Origin: AP-15 sp035252905
Lineage (GTDB): Bacteria; Pseudomonadota; Alphaproteobacteria; ATCC43930; CGMCC-115725
DNA length: 10,346 nt
NCBI GenBank assembly: GCA_035252905.1
Contig: DATFCQ010000429.1
Coordinates: 1-10,346, forward strand
Reading direction: 5' to 3'
The position numbers were made by a program, and so were the translations under genes. The first letter of the stretch is position 1, and each line of letters starts with the position of its first letter. The notes below the pieces were generated by a model, which did not search any database, was not told the DNA's origin, and saw nothing but the letters and a program-made list of their open reading frames with translations. This document shows positions 1-6,875 of the stretch, in pieces.

Positions 1-571
1 TGCCCGAGAGCCCGACGATATCGGCCTCTCGGGCGGCAAGCGACAGGAGTTGGTGGCCGTTGCCGCCGATCAAGATCGTCGGGCGCGGCCGCTGCACCGG
101 CAGCGGCGCAACCGCGTGCTTCGTGATGCGGTAATGCTTGCCGCTAAATGTCACCCGCTCCCCGCCGAGCAGGCCCTTGATGATCGCAACCGCCTCGGCC
201 AGGCGCTCGACCCGCACGCCGCCGCGCTCAAAATCGAAGCCGGCCTCCTCGTATTCCGCCCGGATGCTGCCGGCGCCGAGACCGAGCCGCAGCCGGCCGC
301 CACTGAACAGATCGACTGCCGCCGCCTCGCGCGCGACCAGCACCGGATGGCGGAAATCGTTGTTCAGCACATTCGTGCCGACCCGTAGCCGAGTGGTCGC
401 CTCAGCCGCAGCCACGAGCGCGGGGAAGGGCGCCGGCAGATCGGCGAGATGATCCGGCACATTGAGGATGTCGTAGCCGAGCGCCTCGATCCGGCGTGCC
501 TTTTCCACCCATTCCTGCCGCGACTGCGCGCCCCGCGCGTTGACGCCGAAGCGAAACGGATTGACGCTCAT
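1..571 (-). CDS. Luciferase-like (LLM-class) flavin/F420-dependent oxidoreductase, C-terminus beyond window
   Basis: The minus strand reads open from an ATG at 571 to the left edge, giving 190 residues with no stop, so the C-terminal part lies outside. The start reads MSVNPFRFGVNARGAQSR, followed by an IEALGYDILNVPDHL segment, an RVGTNVLNNDFRHPVLVARE segment and a GRLRLGLGAGS segment. These are hallmarks of the bacterial luciferase-like TIM-barrel family (PF00296). The final visible block, ILIGGNGHQLLSLAAREADI, resembles the subgroup annotated as probable F420-dependent oxidoreductases (MSMEG_2516-like). Such enzymes use FMN or F420 in the cytoplasm to oxidise or reduce small organic substrates; the substrate here cannot be told. 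The full length should be near 300 residues. No strong Shine-Dalgarno precedes the ATG (GAATTCGAGAA only), and the upstream DNA soon runs into an IS256 relic, so the native promoter may be lost. Family call firm, cofactor an inference. Confidence 0.85.
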   Translation of the reverse strand, partial: MSVNPFRFGVNARGAQSRQEWVEKARRIEALGYDILNVPDHLADLPAPFPALVAAAEATTRLRVGTNVLNNDFRHPVLVAREAAAVDLFSGGRLRLGLGAGSIRAEYEEAGFDFERGGVRVERLAEAVAIIKGLLGGERVTFSGKHYRITKHAVAPLPVQRPRPTILIGGNGHQLLSLAAREADIVGLSG

Positions 572-667
572 TTCTCGAATTCCAATTCACTAAAATAGAT
601 GCCGCAGGGCGCCGTCCGGAATGCTGGAATTGACCGGCGGAGTCTCGATCAGCATGACGCTATCTGA

Positions 668-868
668 TTACGCGGCGAGGTCAATAGGCTGATCGATCGG
701 CTTGGTGGCGAGCGTTTGCCAACCTTCGATTTTGCGCATGCTGATCCGGCCGGAGGCGAGCAGCGCCCGGAACAACATCGCTGCAGTGTCGGCCGATGGC
801 AGCACGGTCTGCGTTTTGATGCGCCGCTTGAACTCCTCGTGCAGCCGCTCGATGGCGTTGGTAGGGCA
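668..868 (-). pseudogene. IS256-family transposase, C-terminal remnant
   Basis: The minus-strand frame ending at the TAA at 668-670 gives 66 residues that match the extreme C-terminus of IS256/mutator-type transposases: CPTNAIERLHEEFKRRIKTQ, then TVLPSADTAAMLF, ALLASGRISMRKIEGWQTLA and the terminal PIDLAA. The segment carries the end of the conserved TTNAIER block, which includes the region around the last catalytic Glu. The DDE domain upstream is missing: above 868 the frame stops resembling a transposase and meets a TGA near 896-898. The natural stop codon is kept, so the element's right end should lie at about 590-667, but I could not identify its terminal repeat there. It is a dead scar between the oxidoreductase gene and the FecR-domain gene. 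Confidence 0.85.
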
Positions 869-1182
869 TCGTCGCGGCGCGGCGGGTCGTATCGGTCAAC
901 AAAGGTGACATTGACGAATATTCGGATAATGGCGCCGCTCCCTACCCCGCCGTCCTCCCGCAATGTGCGTGAGGACGAACCGCCCGTGACCGCTCAACAC
1001 TTTGGGTCATTGGACGATTTTTTCAAAATCGTACGCCAAGCCGCCCAGGGCCGGATCCAAGGGCGACGCATGAATTTTTGTCGCCTGACCGGGGCTGATC
1101 GCGGAAAAGCTCAGCGTAGCCGAGCGCATTCCGCCGCCTTATGCTTCTGCTCATAGGCTCACGCCCGCAACGGGGCTTGACA
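869..1182. other. Intergenic stretch upstream of the FecR-domain gene
   Basis: About 310 bases between the IS256 relic and the FecR-domain start. Short open frames exist, but none shows a recognisable domain or a good ribosome binding site. The only clear structure is a perfect small inverted repeat at 1014-1032, with arms ACGATTTT and AAAATCGT around a TTC loop, about 150 bases upstream of the FecR-domain ATG. A TTGACA hexamer at 1177-1182 touches the start codon and so cannot serve as that gene's own -35 box. No promoter could be assigned with confidence. Confidence 0.4.
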
Positions 1183-2178
1183 ATGGCGACTGACATATCT
1201 GCGGCGCGCGCCGCCTTTCTGGCGCTCTTCTTCGCGATCGGGGCAGCCGGTCCGGTGGCGGCGCAACAGCACGTCGGCGTCAACAGCGCAGTCAACCCCG
1301 AGGCGACGGGCATCCCGCCGAATGCGCCGCCGCGCCGTCTCGTGGTCGGCCAGCCGGTCATCTTCAACGAGCACGTCACGACCAATCCAGCGGGCCAGAC
1401 GCAGATCCTGTTTGTCGACGCATCGTCGATGAGCATCGGTCCGAACTCCGATCTCGTCATCAATCAGTTCGTCTATAACCCGTCGACCGGAACCGGCCGG
1501 ATGGCGGCCAATCTGGCGCGCGGCGTCTTCCGCTATATCGGCGGCAAGCTCAGCAAGGAGCCGAACGGCGTCTCGATGACCACGACGGCGGCGGCGATCG
1601 GCATTCGCGGCGGCGTCCTTTTGGTCGATGTGGCCCTGGGCGGCCGGACCGAGGTCATCTTTGAATATGGCAGGGGCGTCGCCGTAATGGGCCGCAACGG
1701 CGTCTCGCAGACGATCACCCGGCCGGGCTACGAGGTCATCGTCGCCGGGCCCGGCGCCTCGCCCTCGGCGCCGTTTCCGGTGCCGCCGGGGACAACGGCG
1801 CGGCTCCTCCTGGCGCTCGACGGCCGCTCCGGCGCGCATGGCGGCGCCCTCGTGGTTCCGACCGGGGAGCTCGTCGCGCGCAGCGGCCTCGCCCGCATCA
1901 TCTCGGCCAATCTCCCGGCCAGCATCGCCGCCGCCCGATTGAACCGGCCGCCGCCGGCGGCACCACCCGTCGTCACCGTGACCTTCCTGAAAAATCGCGC
2001 GGACGTCAATACGGCGGCACTCCAGGGGGCGCCGCTCAGCACGCGTTCGGGCATCGGCACCGGGCTGACCATCGCCAGCCTCCAATCCAGATTATGGCGA
2101 AGATTCATGCAGGATCTTCCTACATCGACGCTGCACGGGTTAGCGGCGGCCTTCGGCATGAACGGGGTCGTGCACTAA
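1183..2178 (+). CDS. Exported FecR-domain protein
   Basis: 331 residues from the ATG at 1183. That start places a clean Sec signal peptide at the N-terminus: hydrophobic FLALFFAIGAAGPVAA, cleavage probably after Ala27 before QQHVG. An in-frame ATG 14 codons upstream (1141) would bury the signal behind a basic extension and is less likely. After a Pro-rich linker, residues about 53-100 form a FecR-type beta segment (PF04773): LVVGQPVIFNEHVTTNP, then QTQILFVDASSMSIGPNSDL. This is followed by GVFRYIGGKLSK and TTTAAAIGIRGGVLLVDV. In true FecR proteins this region senses a periplasmic signal and acts on an anti-sigma factor. Here there is no inner-membrane anti-sigma part, no FecI-type sigma factor and no TonB receptor nearby, so this is one of the stand-alone periplasmic FecR-domain proteins common in Rhizobiales, of unknown role. 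The tail from about residue 200 is Ala/Pro-rich. The small gene at 2183-2410 converges tail to tail four bases away. Confidence 0.88.
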   Translation: MATDISAARAAFLALFFAIGAAGPVAAQQHVGVNSAVNPEATGIPPNAPPRRLVVGQPVIFNEHVTTNPAGQTQILFVDASSMSIGPNSDLVINQFVYNPSTGTGRMAANLARGVFRYIGGKLSKEPNGVSMTTTAAAIGIRGGVLLVDVALGGRTEVIFEYGRGVAVMGRNGVSQTITRPGYEVIVAGPGASPSAPFPVPPGTTARLLLALDGRSGAHGGALVVPTGELVARSGLARIISANLPASIAAARLNRPPPAAPPVVTVTFLKNRADVNTAALQGAPLSTRSGIGTGLTIASLQSRLWRRFMQDLPTSTLHGLAAAFGMNGVVH

Positions 2179-2182
2179 CTAC

Positions 2183-2410
2183 TTACGGCAAATCCTCGAC
2201 CGTTTCCGCCCGCGAGAACCGCACGAGCCGGATCCGGTGCCCGGTGTTGCGGCGGTGCTCTTCGGCGGCCGGGCGCATTGCCTCGGCAACGGCGCGCTGC
2301 GAACGTTGGAGAATGAAGGGCTCGCCATCAACCCCCTGCGCGACGATGAAAGTCTCCTCTCCCCGATCATCGATCGCCGTCCAGACCCAGACTTCTGACA
2401 CATCAGCCAT
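2183..2410 (-). CDS. Small conserved-looking hypothetical protein
   Basis: 75 residues if started at the ATG at 2410 (MADVSEVWVWTAIDDRGEE), 84 if a GTG at 2437 is used. I recognise no domain. The composition is that of a real soluble protein: mixed charged residues, an EVWVWTAIDDRGEETFIVAQ strand-like opening, a helical RSQRAVAEAMRPAAEEHRR middle and a RIRLVRF strand, with no low-complexity run. Neither start has a convincing Shine-Dalgarno, so the N-terminus is uncertain. The stop lies four bases from the stop of the convergent FecR-domain gene, and no hairpin terminator is visible between them, so some transcriptional read-through in both directions is plausible. Function unknown. Confidence 0.6.
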   Translation of the reverse strand: MADVSEVWVWTAIDDRGEETFIVAQGVDGEPFILQRSQRAVAEAMRPAAEEHRRNTGHRIRLVRFSRAETVEDLP

Positions 2411-3279
2411 TTGGGTATCGGGCTGATCTCTGCGCACACGGCAGAAATCAGCGGCGGCTGTCTTCCGTCACCTTTGCCGCAGAATGGTGGCTATTTTGTT
2501 CCAAAATTATGATTACTGCTGAGCCGCCAGTCTTCGGTGGCGGGATGGCTGCAGAGGCCTCGATCACACCGGGATCATTACGGTTATTGGAGTGGCGATG
2601 GTGTAAATCCTTTCTCAATCACATTCGGCGCACAAGAGGTCCGCCGCGCAGGCCAAGCGCGCGGCAGGATTGCCTTCCGCCATTGCGGAGCGGCGCGCGG
2701 TTCCCATCGAGCCGCGCGCCGCTTACCTCGTCCCCCTGCGGGCTCGAGCGTGTTTCGGGCATTAGCCGCGCAGTGCGCCGATCGAATGGCCAGTATGACG
2801 CGTACCACACTCTCGTCGGGTCCGGCCACGCTCAATCGTTGGCCGGCGCCGTCCTCGCTCGGCAGCGGCGCCGGATCCTCGAATCCGAGCAATCAGCGCT
2901 CAGCCGACTCTTCGAATGACCACAACTGACGCACCGTTCCCCCGCTTCATCTCAGCGAGGGGGCTTACCGATCGCGGCCGCCCTCGGATGGCCAGAACGC
3001 ACGGCTTGGTGGTCACTGGGCCTTGTTGGTGAGGCTCCCCCGGGAAGCGCTCGGAACCGCTGAAGACGGGAGAACACGCGGAGGACCGGGCTGGAGATAG
3101 GAGCGTCGTCGTCGCGGCTGATGGGACTACACGGTCAGACACGCAGCCCGCCATTTTGACAACGTAAAAGACCGGAAATCTGATTAGCACATATACTCTG
3201 GATTTCGAATTCTCGACTTTACAGAAAGTGGGTGACTCAGAATTGCTCATAAGCCGGCACAAAGCGGAAGCAAAAACAT
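2411..3279. other. Long stretch with no convincing gene
   Basis: Nearly 870 bases. Open frames occur on both strands at about 2510-2930, but none has a recognisable domain, a good ribosome binding site or a protein-like composition (they are rich in Arg, Ser and Pro, as random GC-rich frames are). I see no tRNA. Structure that can be seen: a 12-bp perfect inverted repeat at 2689-2723, an 8-bp GC inverted repeat at 2843-2874, and a short AT hairpin (ATTTTG, TTC loop, CAAAAT) at 2493-2507 upstream of the small minus-strand gene. From about 3130 the base composition falls towards AT as it enters the PRC-barrel promoter region. It may be a decayed mobile or gene segment. Confidence 0.45.
2689..2723. 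repeat. 12-bp perfect inverted repeat (hairpin)
   Basis: AGCGGCGCGCGG at 2689-2700 is the exact reverse complement of CCGCGCGCCGCT at 2712-2723, with an 11-base loop. No run of T follows on either strand, so it is not a standard intrinsic terminator. It lies in the long gene-free stretch; its role is unknown, and in DNA this GC-rich chance is a fair alternative. Confidence 0.5.
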
Positions 3280-3304
3280 GGAACCTCAGTAGCTGCGAAT
3301 TGTT
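3280..3304 (+). promoter_or_regulatory. Candidate EcfG-type general stress promoter for the PRC-barrel gene
   Basis: GGAAC at 3280-3284 is followed after 16 bases by TGTT at 3301-3304. The alphaproteobacterial general-stress sigma factor EcfG (RpoE2/SigT) recognises GGAAC, a 16-17 base spacer and CGTT or a close variant. The -35 box is perfect, the spacer correct and the -10 box differs at one base. Transcription would start near 3311, leaving a leader of about 30 bases before the ATG at 3342 with AGAGG at 3331-3335 in between. The position, strand and kind of downstream gene all agree. Confidence 0.7.
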
Positions 3305-3341
3305 TCGCTTTATACGTACGGCTTCCGACGAGAGGTCATAC

Positions 3342-3779
3342 ATGCAAAGCGATATGACTGGGGTTGCCGGCACCGCCGTCGCGACCGATGAGACCGACCG
3401 CCTGATCGCCTCCGACAAGGTCGAGGGCACCGCCGTCTACAACCGGCAAGGCGAGCGCCTGGGCAAGGTGTACAATTTTATGATTGACAAGTACACGGGT
3501 CGGGTCGCCTATGCGGTGATGTCGTTCGGCGGCTTTCTCGGCGTGGGCGAGAGCTATCACCCGCTGCCCTGGAAGGTGCTGACCTATGACACGCGTCTGG
3601 GCGGCTATGTCGTCGATCTCGACCGCATCCGCCTCGAAGGCGCCCCGAGCTATACTTCGAGCACGCTGCCGAACTGGTCGGACCAGAGTTATCGTCGCAG
3701 GATCGATGAGTATTACGGCATGCCGTATTCGGCCCATGACAAGGACTTGAACGAAATCATTACACAGGGCGCCGTCTGA
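3342..3779 (+). CDS. PRC-barrel domain protein, probable stress protein
   Basis: 145 residues. The ATG at 3342 was chosen because AGAGG lies 6 bases ahead and the candidate stress promoter ends just upstream; longer in-frame starts would lie inside or before that promoter. Residues about 20-95 form a PRC-barrel (PF05239): LIASDKVEGTAVYNRQGE, GKVYNFMIDKYTGRVAYAV, FLGVGESYHPLPWKVL, then a closing YVVDLDRIRLEGAP strand. The tail is Tyr/Asp-rich (QSYRRRIDEYYGMPY). There is no signal peptide or membrane segment, so it should be cytoplasmic. PRC-barrels are small beta-barrels found in photosynthetic reaction centre H subunits, RimM and many stand-alone alphaproteobacterial proteins, where they are often in the general stress regulon; the molecular job of the stand-alone forms is not established. 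Domain call firm, stress role inferred from promoter and family. Confidence 0.9.
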   Translation: MQSDMTGVAGTAVATDETDRLIASDKVEGTAVYNRQGERLGKVYNFMIDKYTGRVAYAVMSFGGFLGVGESYHPLPWKVLTYDTRLGGYVVDLDRIRLEGAPSYTSSTLPNWSDQSYRRRIDEYYGMPYSAHDKDLNEIITQGAV

Positions 3780-4038
3780 CCGGCTGAGCGTCAGATGGAG
3801 CATCGACCGGCTGCGAACTGGGCACCAAACCCTGCTGCGTTCAGCTTTCCCAAGCCCAGCATCTCCGCAGCCTTTTCGGGCCTGTCTGTGGCGTGCACCC
3901 ACCTGCAGTTTCGTGCACGACCCGGAGAGGGGCCGGAAAGGCGCAGAAATGCCGACCCTGGAAGGACCGGAAGCATAGGGTTGGGGCATACCCTGCCAGC
4001 TCATCAAGGCCAAGGCGGGTCGTCGCCCTTGGCTCGTG

Positions 4039-5052
4039 CTACGCGAAGGCGTTGTGGTAGGCGTTGAGCGCAGGCGCCCCGCCGAGGTGGACGTAAAGCA
4101 CGCGAGAGCCCGGCGCGATCTCGCCGGCGCGCGCCATGGCAATCAGCGCGGCCATGCTCTTCCCCTCGTACACCGGGTCGGTCAGCATGCCCTCCAGCCG
4201 CCCCGCCATGCGGATCGCGGCAATCGTGGCTTCGTCCGGCAGCCCGTAATCGGGGCCGCAGAAGCGGGGATCGACCACGATGTCCTCGTCGCGCACCTCC
4301 GTGTTCAGCCCGACAAGCTCCCCGGTCGCCCGCGCGATCTTGGTCACGGCCGCCCGGGTCATCGCGGCGTTCGCGGCGGTGTCGATGCCAATCAATTGCC
4401 GCGGCCGGTCTTGGGCGCGGAAGCCTACGACCATGCCGGCCTGCGTCGAGCCCGTGCAGGTCGCGGTCACGACGGTATCGAAGAACACCCCGAGTTCCTC
4501 CTCCTGGCGGGCCAGCTCGTCGGCGAAGTGGGCATAGCCGAGGCCGCCGAGCGGGTGATCGGATGCGCCGGCCGGGATAGCGTAGGGCTTGCCGCCCTCG
4601 CGCCTGACCTGCTCCAGCGCGCGTTCCCAAGTGGCCTTGACGGCGGTGGAGTAGCCCTCGCCCTCCAGCACGATCTCGGCGCCCATGATGCGCGAGAGCA
4701 GGATGTTGCCCACCCGGCCGTAGGCGGGGTCGTCCCACTTGGTCCACTCCTCCTGGACAAGGCGGCACTTGAGGCCGAGCACGGCGGCAACGGCGGCGAC
4801 TTGACGAGTGTGGTTGCTCTGAATGTTGCCGATGCTGACCAGAGTGTCGCAGCCTTGGGCGAGCGCGTCGGCGGCAAGCCACTCCAGCTTGCGCACCTTG
4901 TTGCCGCCGAAGGCGAGGCCGGAGGAGACGTCGTCGCGCTTGGCCCAGACCTCGATGCCCAACTCGCGCGATAGACGCTCGAGCTTGTGGACCGGGGAGG
5001 GCAAAAAGGCGAGCGGGATGCGGGCGAACCGCTCCTCCAGGTTCAACGGCAT
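4039..5052 (-). CDS. acdS: 1-aminocyclopropane-1-carboxylate (ACC) deaminase
   Basis: 337 residues, against 338 in the classic Pseudomonas enzyme. The protein is a fold-type II PLP enzyme that opens the ring of ACC, the plant ethylene precursor, giving 2-oxobutanoate and ammonia; in plant-associated bacteria this lowers plant ethylene and supplies nitrogen. The PLP lysine is K52 in SGLAFGGNKVRKLEWL, followed by SIGNIQSNHTRQVAAVAA with S79, GGKPYAIPAGASDHPLGG and TGSTQAGMVVGF. The residues that separate ACC deaminase from D-cysteine desulfhydrase are both of the deaminase type: Y295-E296 in TDPVYEGKSM and L323 in VHLGGAPALN (desulfhydrases have Ser and Thr). The ATG at 5052 has AGGAG about 8 bases upstream and fits the family length; an open extension to 5136 is unlikely to be translated. 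The usual divergent Lrp-type regulator gene acdR is not present in the 580 bases upstream, and I see no -24/-12 promoter. Confidence 0.95.
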   Translation of the reverse strand: MPLNLEERFARIPLAFLPSPVHKLERLSRELGIEVWAKRDDVSSGLAFGGNKVRKLEWLAADALAQGCDTLVSIGNIQSNHTRQVAAVAAVLGLKCRLVQEEWTKWDDPAYGRVGNILLSRIMGAEIVLEGEGYSTAVKATWERALEQVRREGGKPYAIPAGASDHPLGGLGYAHFADELARQEEELGVFFDTVVTATCTGSTQAGMVVGFRAQDRPRQLIGIDTAANAAMTRAAVTKIARATGELVGLNTEVRDEDIVVDPRFCGPDYGLPDEATIAAIRMAGRLEGMLTDPVYEGKSMAALIAMARAGEIAPGSRVLYVHLGGAPALNAYHNAFA

Positions 5053-5660
5053 GGGACGGCGCTCCTGTGGTTGGAAGAGGCCGGAACGATAGCCGTGCTG
5101 GCCAGGAATGTGCTGCGGATAATGGGGCGCGAGCACATCTGATCTTCACGCCAGACCACCTACCGACGCATGATCATCGTGTGAAACGCAGCGCAGTGTA
5201 GCGCGACAATCAGGGTGAGAACCGGCATCGCGGCAAAGGCATGATTGTCGCCGGTTGCCGGCAGGTCAAGAGAACGGCGCTGTGGGGCACGAGCGCCGGT
5301 GCAGCCGTGTCCGATGCGGCCTGCCATCTCTGGACCCGAGAGCGCCGGTCGTCGATAGCGGATAGCGGGGACCGCGGCATGACGGGCACGATAGCGGGCT
5401 TGGCTCCTGAGCTTGTCGAAGGGCGGCTCCGGTGAGGGCTCGCTCCCGCCCGCCTGCCGGTCAAGGAGCAGGTTCGCGAGGAATGGAACCCCCGCAAAGT
5501 CGGTTTTCGGATGCACAACCATCGGCGACCCGTGTCGCAGCACGTGGTTTAGATTCACGCTCGCTCGCTGAGACTATCGGACGCGGCTGTCCCGGAATTG
5601 CGCTGAACAGCCTGTAAACCATTTAGAAAGCCGGTGAGTTTGGCACGGTTCGGCCCAGCT
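5053..5660. other. Intergenic stretch between acdS and the phasin-like gene
   Basis: About 600 bases between two divergently transcribed genes, so it should contain both promoters, but I could not assign either. Open frames on both strands lack domains and ribosome binding sites. The one frame with a hydrophobic end (minus strand, stopping at 5160) spans the dispersed repeat at 5407-5423 and reads as noise. No regulator gene is seen here. Confidence 0.4.
5407..5423. repeat. Copy of a widespread dispersed repeat core
   Basis: CTGAGCTTGTCGAAGGG matches the core of a short intergenic repeat seen in very large numbers in many alphaproteobacterial genomes (commonly CTGAGCYTGTCGAAGGG). It is recognisable in spurious translations as PELVEGR on one strand and PFDKLRS on the other, and both readings are seen here. 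Only one half is obvious; I do not see the inverted partner copy next to it. Confidence 0.55.
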
Positions 5661-6008
5661 ATGATGTCGCGAAAATCAGTCTCCTGGCTGCACCTGCCGC
5701 TAAACGCTTGGCAGGCCGGCTTGGAAGCGCAGGAGGTGATCGGCTTGCGGTTCGCACTGCTGGCCGCCGGCGGCGAAGCGGCCGTAGCCGAGACGGCCCG
5801 CATGGTCTCGGAAAAGATGTCTGCCGCACTGGCGGCTCAACATGAGGCAGCATTTGCCGTTCTTACAGGCAACGCCCCGCTGATTCCGTCGCAAACCCTC
5901 GCGATCTATCGCCAAAAGATGCGCGCCAACCGACGGCGCCTCAGAGTTGCTGCAAAATCACCGAAGACACGGCTCACCCGTCGCACGATCAAACGTGGTC
6001 GGATGTGA
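5661..6008 (+). CDS. Short phasin-like protein of unknown function
   Basis: 115 residues from the ATG at 5661; the ATG at 5664 or a GTG at 5634 are also possible, and none has a good Shine-Dalgarno. The sequence is LPLNAWQAGLEAQEVIGLR, then LLAAGGEAAVAETARMVSEK, a helical stretch to about residue 80, and a very basic tail (YRQKMRANRRRLRVAAKSPK). This pattern (Trp, LEAQ.VI.LR, GG..A..E..RMV.EK, basic YRRKVRANRRRL end) is that of short all-helical proteins common in Rhizobiales and loosely related to phasins, which coat polyhydroxyalkanoate granules. A role on granules or DNA is possible but not shown. There is no signal peptide or membrane helix. Coding character is good; the functional name is a resemblance only. 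Confidence 0.65.
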   Translation: MMSRKSVSWLHLPLNAWQAGLEAQEVIGLRFALLAAGGEAAVAETARMVSEKMSAALAAQHEAAFAVLTGNAPLIPSQTLAIYRQKMRANRRRLRVAAKSPKTRLTRRTIKRGRM

Positions 6009-6281
6009 CCGGGCCGACAAACCGTCTTTTCCCCCTGAGGAGATCCGCATCCGGCGTGCCCTGTCTTTCGGCCATCAAGCTCGGCGGGCAATCCGGCAGC
6101 TGCCAGCTTCTTTCCGTGTGAGGTGGTGGGCTCGATCCTTACGGAACTGTTCACCGATGGCGGGCATTCCCCAAGGACAACCGGTGATCGATCTTGGAAG
6201 TGGGAGAAAGTCAGCCTGCAAGTTTCAAGATCAGTCGAACCAAGCCCAGAGAAGGCTGGATCTCGCCAATGGAGGATGACG
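6009..6281. other. Upstream region of the dodecin gene with a weak stress-promoter match
   Basis: No gene is seen. GGAAC at 6143-6147 is followed after 17 bases by CATT at 6165-6168, one base away from the EcfG -10 box CGTT. If used it would give a leader of about 105 bases before dodecin. The match is weaker than that upstream of the PRC-barrel gene and could be chance. No terminator is visible for the phasin-like gene, so read-through into dodecin is possible. Confidence 0.3.
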
Positions 6282-6497
6282 ATGCCGGACCACGTTTACA
6301 GGATCATCCAGGTCGCAGGCTCTTCGGACAAGAGCATCGAGGATGCGATCAGAAGCGCCATCAGCCGTGCGTCCCGCACGCTGCGCCAGGTTGACTGGTT
6401 CGAAGTGGTGGAGACGCGCGGCCATATCGAAGGCAATCAGGTAGCTCACTACCAGGTCACTCTCAAAATCGGGTTCACGCTCGAAGAGGGCGATTGA
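6282..6497 (+). CDS. Dodecin, flavin-binding storage protein
   Basis: 71 residues, the normal dodecin size. GGAGG at 6271-6275 lies six bases before the ATG at 6282, which decides this start over the ATG at 6276 inside the same sequence. The chain reads MPDHVYRIIQVAGSSDKS, then a helix IEDAIRSAISRASRTLRQVD, then WFEVVETRGHIEG and a final YQVTLKIGFTLEEGD strand. This is the beta-alpha-beta-beta dodecin fold (PF07311). The Trp in the DWFEVVE motif (residue 38) is the residue that stacks on the isoalloxazine ring in flavin-binding dodecins such as the Thermus one. Dodecins assemble into hollow dodecamers that store and shield FMN, FAD or riboflavin products in the cytoplasm. An IS110 relic begins immediately after the stop, so the native downstream sequence has been lost. 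Confidence 0.92.
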   Translation: MPDHVYRIIQVAGSSDKSIEDAIRSAISRASRTLRQVDWFEVVETRGHIEGNQVAHYQVTLKIGFTLEEGD

Positions 6498-6616
6498 CGC
6501 CGCGAGCCGCGTGCCAGCTCTGGCGAGTTGTCCCGCTCCGCATGGAGCGCCTGGATAATCGCCTTCACGCCGCCTGATCCTTGTGCGGCGATGATGCCAA
6601 ACTCAGCCAGATGACC
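6498..6616 (-). pseudogene. IS110-family transposase, short internal remnant
   Basis: The minus strand encodes GHLAEFGIIAAQGSGGVK, then AIIQALHAERDNSPELARG. This resembles the middle of IS110/IS116/IS902 transposases, where RGLLAEFGI(I/V)AAQG is followed by a run ending in (L)PELAR. Only about 40 residues are recognisable. The flanking residues in the same frame (an Ala/Pro-rich stretch upstream, a Ser-rich end running back over dodecin) do not fit, so both ends are lost. The relic starts right at the dodecin stop codon. The match is from memory over a short stretch, hence moderate confidence. Confidence 0.55.
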
Positions 6617-6875
6617 AAGGCTCAAACCCCACCCCGCCGCCGGGGACACCCCTGGTGCCGCCGCCTCCACCCGCGCAAGACCCGCCGCCGAGTGCGAGTT
6701 GATCACGCCCGCCATGGCGTCGATTGGGGGCGTCATCAATCGGTTGCCGCCGCAATCCGACCCGCGCAGCGCCCGGCGGGAACCTGGATGCTGAGCGTGG
6801 TGGCGCGGCCTGCTTCCTTTTGCAGGTCATTCGCCCGCCCAGTATTTCCCCCCTTAGGCCTCACGGAGACACGTT

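Noticed and set aside
2..34. 9-bp inverted repeat GCCCGAGAG / CTCTCGGGC at the left edge
   Set aside because: It lies wholly inside the coding sequence of the left-edge oxidoreductase and encodes conserved family residues (AAREADIVGLSG), so it needs no separate explanation.
1159..2085. 308-residue open frame on the minus strand opposite the FecR-domain gene
   Set aside because: Arg/Asp/Gly-rich shadow of the real plus-strand gene, which has a signal peptide and a recognisable domain.
2509..2929. Two overlapping open frames of 130-136 residues on the plus strand and one on the minus strand
   Set aside because: No domain, no Shine-Dalgarno, composition typical of random GC-rich frames, and none is favoured over the others.
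3884..3920. Two GTGCAC boxes 14 bases apart between the PRC-barrel gene and acdS as an operator
   Set aside because: Each box is only six bases, they lie beyond the 3' ends of both flanking genes, and no promoter is expected there.
4009..4033. 7-bp hairpin GCCAAGG / CCTTGGC after the acdS stop as a terminator
   Set aside because: Short stem, 11-base loop and no T-run on the acdS strand; too weak to call.
4036..4974. 312-residue plus-strand open frame opposite acdS
   Set aside because: Composition is that of an antisense shadow and the minus strand carries unmistakable ACC deaminase.
5160..5558. 132-residue minus-strand open frame upstream of acdS with a hydrophobic C-terminus
   Set aside because: It reads through the dispersed repeat (giving PPFDKLRSQ), has no ribosome binding site and no recognisable domain, and is not an Lrp-type regulator.
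6617..6800. Pro-rich stretch upstream of the peptidoglycan-binding gene as a gene 3' end
   Set aside because: Different frames are Pro-rich, Ala-rich or Arg-rich with no start, domain or consistent reading; most likely decayed DNA beside the IS110 relic.
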